Shown: piece after piece, positions 56,291 through 64,000 of the stretch | Layout of the letters: every line of letters begins with the position of its first letter | Position numbering within the stretch: the stretch's first letter is position 1 | NCBI GenBank assembly: GCA_038277395.1 | Contig: CM076192.1 | Location: 193,505,647-193,569,646, forward strand | DNA length: 64,000 nt | Source of the DNA: Dryocosmus kuriphilus | Lineage: Eukaryota > Arthropoda > Insecta > Hymenoptera > Cynipidae | Direction of reading: 5' to 3' | Translations under genes and position numbers: made by a program | The notes under the pieces: generated by a model | Database searches by the model: none | Seen by the model: the letters and a program-made list of their open reading frames with translations, nothing else | What the model was told of the DNA's origin: nothing

Positions 56291-59240
56291 GAATTTTCTT
56301 TTTATTTGTGACAAACGAGTTTTTTTTGGGAACCAAATAGGAAAAAAACATTTTTTTAACCTAAAATCACATTTGAAATCTCGAAAAAAGAAAGGCTTTA
56401 ATTATTTTTAATATTTAGGAAATTGTCTTCTAATTTTATTTTAAGGGGTTTTTTAAGAAAAATTATTCCTTCAAAAATTTTAAAAGAAAAGTTTTCTTAA
56501 AAAATTTTAATTTTTAAAAGTTATAGCATTTTGGGGAAGGTTTTAAAATTTGAAATTTGGAAAACGAAACTTACTTTTTGCTTAAAAAATTTTTAACAAA
56601 TTATTTTTTTTTTTAGAGCATCTCAACCCCAAAAATTCTTTTTTTTTTCGTAAACTTAAATCATTAGGAAATTTTTTTTTAAAAAAGGGGAAGGAAAAGG
56701 CCTGAAGAAAAAGGGGTGAACCGTTATTAAAATGATTCCTTTTTTTAACTTTAATCTTTTAAGATTTCAAAAAACAAAAAACTGATTTAAATTGACAATC
56801 TAAAAAATTTAAAATGCTTTACTATTTTTTTTACCTGGGATTAATTTTAATATTAATATTATTTTAAAATTTGTAAAAAAAATTATTTTTGTACTATATT
56901 TTTTTTAATTTCTCTTTTTTTTAAATTATAGATTTTTGTACATTAAAAATTTTAAGATTTGGAAAAAAATCTTATTATTATTGAATTATTTTCCCCCAAA
57001 ATAAGGGGGAAAAAATTTTTTTTTAGGCCGGGCAAACCACCTTTTGAGAAAAGAACCCCGGGTTTTTGACGCAAAACCCCCAAACCTGTTGAAAAGCTAT
57101 TTAAAAAAGAAAGAGAGAAATTTTGAAGCCAAAAAACCCAAAATGTGGAAAATGTTAATTTTTAAATTGCATTTCACCCAAAAATCACTTTTGATTCGAT
57201 TTTTTTTCGAAATTTTCCTAAACGAAAACCCCCACGAAAAGTGGTTTACAAATTTCGAAAAAACCTTCCCTAAAGCTTATTGGCCCCCCCGAAATTTTAT
57301 TGACTGAAATTTATTTAAAAAAATATATGGGTTGTTAATTTTCAAAAAAATTTACACAGCCGAAAAAAATAAATTTTTTTTTTATTTAAATTCCACCCTA
57401 AACTCCAGTCGAAGAGGTTTAATTAGAAAACCGTCATTATTTGGATCAGAAACGGGGAAACCCAACAATCTCTGGGGTTGGAAAAAATTTTTTAAAAAAC
57501 TTTTGCGCGACAGAACCCCCCATGTCTTCATTAGGGTTAATTTTCAGGGGGGAATTAGCCGATTTTTTTAAGGCTCCAAAATTTTTTAAAATGATTGAAA
57601 AACACAGCAAAAATTATTTTCCCTGTTATTTAACCAACTTTTGCTTTTAAAAAATGTTAAAATTTTACACCCAACCCAAAACACAACCACACCCCCAAAA
57701 ACTGAATTAGACATTTTCCGAAACAGAACCCTTCCAAAAACTGTTTTACAAATTTTAGCTTACACCGGCCCCGGTATTTGAAAAAAAAAAAACCCCCACC
57801 AAATTATGATTATTTCACCCCCAAACGAAAATTTCTTTTTGTTTTTTTGCATTGGGTTAATTTTTAAGAAAAAATTTTGCCCAAAACCAACCAAAACCCA
57901 AAATTTTTGGTTTTTTTTGTTTAAATTTCCAAAAACTCCCCAAATACCAAAAGAGGTTTGAATTTTGAAAATGTTGAATTTTGGGAAAATTTTTCGAAAG
58001 AAATTTCAACTTTTTTACTGGATTAAAAAATTAGGAATTTGGATTATTTGGTTTCCAAAAAAAGCCTTTTAATTTTAAATTATTTAAAAAAAAAGGTTGG
58101 GGTTTTTAAAAAATTTTTTTAAAAATGTTTTTTTTTAAAACCGTTTATTATAAGGATTTCCGTTTTTATTTTAAAATTTTTCCTTATTTTTTAAAAGGGA
58201 AAAAACCCAGAATTTAATTTTCATGCTTTATTAATCTAATTTTTCTTTTAAAAGTTAAATTTAAATTACAAACAAATAAAACCACCCAAACCCACCAGCC
58301 CAAAAAGTAAAATTAAGAACGAACTTTAATAAAAAAAATTTTTAAAAAAATATTCTACACTCACCCCCTACTTGGGGTTTTAAATTCAGTTTTTTCCCAA
58401 ATTCAAAATTCCAAATTACAAAAATTTGGGCCGATAAAAATCCTTACTTGGGGGAAAATTTTTTGGGATCCCCCTTTTTGATCCTTGAGAAATGAAGAAT
58501 AAAAATTTTTCCCTTTTTTAAAAAAAAATCTTTTTAATTTGATAAAATTTAAATTTTTTTGGAATTTTTGTGTAATAAATTTTAAAATTTCCGAAAAACA
58601 AAATTTTTTTTTTTAAATAAAAAATTTTTTTTTTACCCTTTTAGGTTTGAGAAGGGAAAAAGGTTTTTTGTTTAAAATTTAAAGATTTTTAAGCCCCAAG
58701 GGGGAATTTTTTCGTTAAAAATATTTAATTTTTTTCCGTTGTTTTTAATTTACATTTTAAATTTTGGTAATTTAAATTTGTGTTTTCCCTTTAAACAAAA
58801 AATTTTAATTTGCTTTTAAAAATAATTTTTTCATTGAAAAAATTAAATTAAATTTAAGGGGGTTTGGGGTATAAATATATTTTAAAGAGATTTGAATTTT
58901 TTAAAACCTTTAATTATTTTTTACGTAGGGGGAAAAAAGGGGAAGGGGGGGTATTTTTCTCGTATTTATAAAAAACTTAAAATAACCAGAATTTGGGGTA
59001 TATTTGGGGGCCTCCTTACCAAATAAATAGTTTTTTATAAGTAATTTTTGCCCTTTACTATGGTAACAAAATCCCCAATTTCCTTTTTAACAAAATCCCT
59101 TTTTATTTAAAAAAAATTGACCCGGGGGGCAAAAAGTAAATTTCTGAACTTAAAAAAAATGCCCTTTTTTTGCCAAAACCCACCACCGACCGAGGGTTTT
59201 AACTTTAAAAATTTGCCCAACAAACCCTTTCCCCAAACGA
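56291..59240. other. Probable low-quality sequence with homopolymer distortion
   Basis: Runs of A, T, C and G of length 4-10 occur almost every few bases (TTTTTTTAGGCCGGGCAAACC, GGGGGAAAAAATTTTTTTT), unlike anywhere else in the window. Underlying traces of the TTTTCAACCAAAA family can be guessed at 57,950-58,900. The frames at 57,044-57,650 are not recognisable proteins and I do not accept them as genes. An uncorrected long-read segment is the simplest reading. Confidence 0.6.
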
Positions 59241-59244
59241 ATAT

Positions 59245-59405
59245 GGGCCCATTGATCTGTCAGCAGCGAGACGATCGTAGGTGTGCCGAACCTCGCTGTT
59301 GACTGGTGCCCGTGATCTTTGGCAAAACTGAAATATAATAGAACGCAGGGTAAATTGAGCCTTGTCTTACAGTGTGCGTGATCATTTCGGAGGCCAAAAA
59401 TTACC
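59245..59405. repeat. Dispersed repeat, second copy
   Basis: Matches 11,655-11,815; here it abuts the BEL/Pao remnant. On the minus strand TTCTATTATATTTCAG precedes the shared frame. Confidence 0.6.
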
Positions 59406-60530
59406 CCCATAATATGCACCCGATTCCTCTAATTTGAAAATTCTGATTCCTGAACGTCAGCTGAAGCTGGGTGCGCAAGTCTGTTGTCATGAAGTTCGAT
59501 GTTGATCCACTGCCAAGTAAAGTGGATGGAAATTTGGTGTCCTTCCGGAATGCTTCCTTCTGAATGAAGAAGTCTATTGTGGTTCTGGAAGCAGACACTG
59601 TACCAAACCTTATATTCACAGCCAGGATGAACCCTTCGTAGAGAATTCAAGAAGAGCTCCAAAGCACGTGCCACCTGAATGCGCTGATGGAACTGAGTTT
59701 CTTGAACATTGGACAGGCGTAAAGTGGATGCGGTTTCCCACACTTGTTACAGCCATTTCCTTGAGCCATATTTGCTTTTGATTTGCTGCCGAGGAACCTT
59801 TCTGATTCACCGAATTGTTAAAATTTTTTATTGTTTACTGATAACGATTGATTTAATCTAGCCTGTGTGTTCGAATTTGTGGGATACACTACTTCTAGAG
59901 CACCGCACCGTTGTGATAAGGAATCTAAACGCTCCTTCATAGTGGGAATAGTATCATCATCGTTACACATTTCCCATTCACGCAACGTGGCCTTATTCAA
60001 CTTGTCAATGAGTAGTTGGATGAGAATTGTATCCCAGGAATCTACAGGTTCCTGAAGACAACTCAGAGCCTCAATGCGACGCTGAGACTCGTCGACATAC
60101 TTGCGTAGCTCAGTGTGTGATTCCTTGGACAAAGCGTGCAGCTTCAGCAGTGCCCTCGTGTGCTGTGGCACAAACAGCCGCTTCATTTGGTATCGGTCGC
60201 ACTCGAGTTTCCACGCTACTTCGTAGTTGGCTGTGGTGATTGACAATGATACAATAATTTTGAAGCATCTCCTGTAAGTGATGCCTTACCTGATATCGAA
60301 GCTTGTTGATGGACAATCGACTTGAACGAATCAGGAGAAGACTGCCACAGCTGGTAGTCTGTATTGAATATTGGCAATGTCATTTTGAGAAGATCGTATT
60401 CTTGAGTGACAGGAACTTGATTGGTCGTACCTGCCTGCGTATGAACTTGTGATTGACTTGCCTGTGCTGATTGTGAAAGAACCGCTTGTCCCGCCGTTGT
60501 TTTGATCCTATCTTTGGCTGACGTTACAGC
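59401..60530 (-). pseudogene. BEL/Pao LTR retrotransposon gag-protease remnant
   Basis: On the minus strand from 60,530: QAVLSQSAQASQSQVH, then LPIFNTDYQLWQSSPDSFKS (gag capsid start), TTANYEVAWKLECDRYQMKR, ELRKYVDESQRRIEAL, DSWDTILIQLLIDKL. A Cys-Cys-His-Cys knuckle follows (CNKCGKPHPLYACPMFKKLS, about 59,790-59,730). After a frameshift come QRIQVARALELFLNSLRR and NHNRLLHSEG, and after another shift the protease-like LLGSGSTSNFMTTDL, where the family has DSGS (catalytic Asp replaced by Gly). RT, RNase H and integrase are missing, and no LTR pair was identified. Confidence 0.85.
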
Positions 60531-60539
60531 CGCGTAATA

Positions 60540-60830
60540 CGCGGTGTAAAATTAGACTCTCTTATAGGCGACATAGAAGTATGTATGTTCGTTATATTTT
60601 AATTTCCTATTTTTATACCACGCATTATTATTCTATTATTACAAGCATTGTTAAGCAATAATAAGAGGCCAACATCAATACGTTTTCCTTTCGTCAAGAA
60701 CAAACAGTTAGAAATAAAGCGTTGTTACGTCATATTCGACTAATGCTCAAAGATTCAAATTTATTTAAGTGGGTAGGTGCATATGATCGTGTTTTCTGTA
60801 GTTATAATTCTTTTAGGAAGCATAGTCATT
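60540..60830. other. No gene seen
   Basis: AT-rich sequence between the BEL/Pao remnant and the next pseudogene. Confidence 0.4.
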
Positions 60831-62035
60831 AAAAAAATGTGAATGCTGTTGAGAAAATGGGTTCTGTGTTTTCTATCTCTTCATCACAGTGTCATGGCAT
60901 GCCCCCAAATAATGGCAAAAAAATATGTCCTGCTTTGAATTGTGCTACTTCATCCTCAAACTACGTGTAAAAGTGTTTTGTTACCGATAAAGATGCACAC
61001 TCAGATCACGTCTATGATGATGAAGGAATTTCCGATGATACGGGTAAGTTTGCACATTTTTCAGCCAATGCATCAGAATTATGAAGTGTAGATTTAAGAA
61101 ATCCTTAGAAGGCTTATTTGACACATTTGAAATCAGCTTGCTTTTTTCAGAAATCTTTTATTTTCCGATAATTTTATTTGAAAGCTATGCTATAATTCGT
61201 GTTAAAGAATAAATTGAGTCTTGTGAAAATGTTGAAAAAATTATGTCTATGATTAAAAAACTAAAAAATCCTTTTATCGTGCTGCATTCAGAATATTTGC
61301 ATTTGAAACGCTTTGAAAATTGTGGAACGTACATTCCTCCTGAATATGCAAAACTTGGGGAAAAAGAAGAATTTTGCGAGGAGAATGGGGTTCAAATACT
61401 TGATCAAGTTCCAGTGTATGCAACACTTATATCACAGTTTCTTGTTTTAACTCGGGTTTTTCAGCTACCCCATGTCTTTAATAAAAAAAATGTCTCATTT
61501 AGAAAATCTGTATTAAAATACAAGCATTATTTCTAATTTTGTTGAAGGGGAATTCTGGAAAGAAAAAAAGAAAAAATTCGATAAGAAAATTGTGTTTCCC
61601 ATTGGTGTTTTCTTTGAGGGTTCTGAAACAAACGACCCATTAGGTAGCCACGTATCCTTGGCAAAATGCGGCGTAGTTTACATTTCTATTTTTTGCTGAC
61701 CTCCTGAATTTCAATCCAAATTGGACAAAATATTCCTTCTCGCTCTTTTTGATGGTTTAGACAGGAAAGACTTTACAAATAAACTTGTTTTTAAGAGATT
61801 GATCAGTGAGATCCAGATTTTAGAAAAATTTGGAATTATCATGGACCATCTCTCTGATGGGCAAATAACAATTTATTTTTCTTTAGTTATTATATTTCTC
61901 TGATAATTTAGGAGTTCACTCTGTTCTAGGATTTTTGAACGTTTCCGATGCAACTACCTGCGCAGATTTTGTTTAGTTCATAGAAATGAGACCAATTTTA
62001 ATTTTTCTGAGAAATCTTGCGCTCTTCGAGACAAG
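60830..62035 (+). pseudogene. Decayed transposon-type protein (PLGSH family)
   Basis: Scattered plus-strand frames: EENGVQILDQVPVYATLIS (about 61,380-61,436), FWKEKKKKFDKK, FEGSETNDPLGSHVSLAKCG (about 61,615-61,672), PPEFQSKLDKIFLLALFDGL, and after a shift LGVHSVLGFLNVSDATTCADF (about 61,909-61,970). From memory this is the order of a widespread, poorly classified transposon-associated protein in insects, cnidarians and fish (motifs NPLGSH, Y-x-S-L-x-x-x-P-P-E-F, DNLGLHSLLGF). Stops and frameshifts make it a pseudogene. It ends at the TTAA where the piggyBac element begins. Confidence 0.65.
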
Positions 62036-62089
62036 TGAAACTACAAACTTGTATTAACCCTTTACGGCGCACATCTTTCTATGAAACAA

Positions 62090-62640
62090 ATTTTCATAAG
62101 ATTTTTTGTTCGGGGGTTTTCGAGATCGCTGATTACGAATCCGGAGCCCAATTTTCAAAATTCAAAAGGGCGGATCCAATATGGCGGACGATTTTTTTAA
62201 AAAGTGGGTTGATTGTTATAAGATTTTTCATTCGGTGGTTTTCGAGGTCGCTGATTACGAATCCGGAGACCAATTTTCAAAATTCAAAATGGCGGATCCA
62301 ATATGGCGGACGATTTTTTTAAAAAGTGGGTGGATTGTTATAAGACTTTTTACTCGGGGGTTTTCGAGGTCGCTGATTACGAATCCGGAGCCCGATTTTG
62401 AAAATTTAAAATGGCAGACCCAATATGGCGGTCGAGTTTTTGAAAAATTGAAGAATTGTCATTACACTTGGCATTGGGGGGTTTTAGGGGTCTCTCATCA
62501 CAAATCCGGAGCCTAATTTTCAAAATTAAAAATGGCGGATTCAATATGGCGGACGAGTTTTTATAAAATTTAAGAGTTTTCATGAAAATTGGCACCTGGG
62601 GTTTTGGGGTTTCAGATAACGAATCTGACGTCAAACTGTA
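62090..62640. repeat. 124-bp tandem repeat, about 4.5 copies, with GGCGGATCCAATATGGCGGAC
   Basis: Landmarks GGTTTTCGAGGTCGCTGATTACGAATCCGG recur at about 62,117, 62,240, 62,365, 62,488 and 62,611. The later units are increasingly diverged. The frames covering this (62,017-62,516) simply repeat the unit. A single related unit lies near 29,745. Confidence 0.9.
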
Positions 62641-62849
62641 CCTTCCAGGTAGTCCTAGCTTACTCTTAGCGCTATCCAGAACTAACGACGTAGACGTGGT
62701 AAGCTACTAGTTCTTTCTTTCTTTGTTTTTTTATTTTTTTTTGTATTTTTTGTCGTTTTTTGGATTTTTTTATTTTATATATTTTGTTGTTGTTTTTACA
62801 TTTTATTTTTAGATATGATTTGTCTGTGGTATATCTATTTTCTGCGGTT

Positions 62850-64000
62850 TTACGAATGATAAACGGTGAAGCAATTTCTGGTGGGTAATAAGCATAGTGG
62901 TACATTGCAAACTTTACAAATCCATGACGTTCTTTTCTGATCAGCTTTTGTGCTGCAATGAGCACAGCGTCTTGGGTTACCAATTGGTTCAGGCAAATGA
63001 GCTGATTCAGAGCGTCTTTTTTCGACAGACACTTGTGGTTTGTAAGAGGAAACTTCCATAATTTGACGTTTTCTGCCCTTTGCACTTGGGAGTTTCTTAC
63101 CAACCAGCTGATCTACCAAAAGTAATCTAAATGCTTTAGAAGTCAAAGATGGTTCCAAGCCCTTTTGTTTGTGCGAAATGAAAGCATTGACTACAGTGAC
63201 ATCTAAGAAATGGAAAAATATTCTGAGCCACCATTTCTTGGACTTTCGGTCAATTCTGTATGTTGACAAGAGGTGGTCAGCTTTATCAACATAACCCATA
63301 TGTACATTATAATCAAAAGCCAATTGAGAACAACTAATGGCTTTTAGTGTACCATCTTTTTGTCTACGGTTTGCAAACGTTGTTTCACAAGGATCGTGAT
63401 AGTTAGACAAGAAGTAGACATCCTTTTTGTCCATCCATTTGACCCAACGAATGCCCGTATTAGATGTCCTAAAATCGCTTTGCTCATGATGCATCTTTTT
63501 ATCAGGTATATCACTTTTCGGCAATCTTGAACGGTTCTGACGTACTGTACCGCAAGCAAAAATTTTATCTTTTTCCAAGGATATCATAAGATCCACACCT
63601 GCAAAGAAATTGTCAAAATATACATGGTGGTTGTGACCTACTAACTCTCGGGTAAGATCCTTGACGACTCTTGCTCCCAACTGTTTTTCGGCACTTTCAG
63701 TTTTCCCCGTATATATTTGGAATTCGCATACATAGCCTGTCTCATCCGCACGAACCCAACACTTGTAACCACGTTTTATGGGTTTACCTGGCATGTACTG
63801 CTTGATGCTACTGCGACCTTTGAACTTTATCATTGATTCGTCTACACTTTGATACTTACTTGGCTTCCAACACTTCTTGAAATTTTCATTCAATTTATCC
63901 AAAAAGGGTCGCAATTTGTATAATTTGTCATAAGTCGCTTCACCCCTTTTCGGTTGTTTACTGTTGTCAGCAATATGTAGATTACCGAGAAAAAATATGA
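62850..64000 (-). CDS. PiggyBac-type transposase, 5' end outside the window
   Basis: The open frame runs from the window edge to a stop at 62,850. The catalytic aspartates are visible: QSVDESMIKFKGR (63,843 region), HHVYFDNFFAG, and MGYVDKADHLLSTYRIDRK. Spacings are 76 and 109 residues, close to piggyBac (D268, D346, D447). Other signatures are RGYKCWVRADETGYV and KKWWLRIFFHFLDV. The C-terminus is the Cys-rich domain RCAHCSTKADQKRTSWICKV followed by CNVPLCLL and YHS. The frame continues upstream past the TTG at 63,914 (ADNSKQPKRGEATYDKLYKL), so the true start lies beyond 64,000. No stop or shift was seen, so the copy may be functional. It resembles PGBD4-like proteins. Confidence 0.92.
   Translation of the reverse strand, partial: IFFLGNLHIADNSKQPKRGEATYDKLYKLRPFLDKLNENFKKCWKPSKYQSVDESMIKFKGRSSIKQYMPGKPIKRGYKCWVRADETGYVCEFQIYTGKTESAEKQLGARVVKDLTRELVGHNHHVYFDNFFAGVDLMISLEKDKIFACGTVRQNRSRLPKSDIPDKKMHHEQSDFRTSNTGIRWVKWMDKKDVYFLSNYHDPCETTFANRRQKDGTLKAISCSQLAFDYNVHMGYVDKADHLLSTYRIDRKSKKWWLRIFFHFLDVTVVNAFISHKQKGLEPSLTSKAFRLLLVDQLVGKKLPSAKGRKRQIMEVSSYKPQVSVEKRRSESAHLPEPIGNPRRCAHCSTKADQKRTSWICKVCNVPLCLLPTRNCFTVYHS

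Larger units (their letters stand above)
62058..64000 (-). mobile_element. PiggyBac element, one end in the window
   Basis: TTAA at 62,054-62,057 is followed by CCCTTTACGGCGCAC, the TTAA-CCCTTT form of piggyBac termini. The transposase reads toward this end and leaves the window on the right, so the other terminus is unseen. Between terminus and gene are about 550 bp of 124-bp tandem repeats. Confidence 0.75.

Noticed and set aside
57044..57650. Three lysine/phenylalanine-rich ORFs
   Set aside because: They lie in sequence that looks corrupted by homopolymer errors and match no family I know.
59867..60316. Plus-strand and alternate-frame ORFs over the BEL/Pao region
   Set aside because: Antisense shadows of the gag frame.
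62017..62516. ORFs with VADYESG...KMADPIWRT
   Set aside because: The 124-bp unit is not a multiple of three and the peptide changes frame between units; it is repeat read-through seen widely in insect genomes.

Overview
The window reads as nuclear DNA of an insect, probably a hymenopteran (a gall-wasp- or parasitoid-like genome is my guess). It is AT-rich, has GT-AG introns, and is packed with decayed transposons. The repeat families seen (a YADD-box LINE, mariner, hAT, a long-TIR pogo, piggyBac, BEL/Pao, Helitron and Maverick-type fragments, plus degenerate TTCAACCAAA-type tracts) are ones I associate from memory with Hymenoptera. There is no prokaryotic operon, rRNA, tRNA or CRISPR.

Layout. 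1-4.9 kb: a giant palindrome whose arms carry a small gene family (VDIQGF), followed by a TKYG-family gene remnant. 5.4-7.6 kb: a LINE remnant between two TTTTATTTA arrays. 8.3-23.6 kb: a previously unlisted candidate gene on the minus strand. It has six exons, a TATA box, a signal peptide, all phase-1 introns, and two exons of exactly 81 nt that share upstream-intron homology. Its introns are filled with fold-back elements and tandem repeats. 24.7-26.0 kb: a dead mariner. 26.6-28.5 kb: an internally deleted Helitron. 29.2-30.2 kb: hAT remnants. 30.6-35.6 kb: a KRBA2-like DDE integrase pseudogene with a 3.1-kb intron that contains a 2.2-kb palindrome. 36.08-41.55 kb: a complete pogo-type transposon with perfect 25-bp TIRs, a TA duplication, subterminal ACGTGGACA boxes and a multi-exon transposase, invaded near its right end by a fold-back element. 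44.5-45.1 kb: a second LINE remnant. 45.2-50.5 kb: tandem modules and a second TKYG-family remnant. 50.48-55.66 kb: a second giant palindrome with near-identical arms, each carrying a Maverick/Polinton-type integrase C-terminus (chromodomain) and a DPN-family gene end. 55.7-59.2 kb: sequence that looks corrupted. 59.2-60.5 kb: BEL/Pao gag-protease remnant. 60.8-62.0 kb: decayed transposon-type gene. 62.06 kb to the end: a piggyBac element running off the window.

The main discovery candidates are two. First, the palindromes at 1-4.4 kb and 50.5-55.7 kb belong to one family. They share a roughly 50-nt unpaired apex, arm sequences and outward-facing TKYG-family genes, and together they link four gene families (VDIQGF, TKYG, DPN, Maverick-type integrase) to one modular fold-back element. 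Second, the phase-1 short-exon secreted-protein gene at 8.4-23.6 kb has no function I can name. At least seven independent large inverted repeats lie in 64 kb, so hairpin RNA is an obvious thing to look for. All calls come from reading the sequence; no database search was possible.
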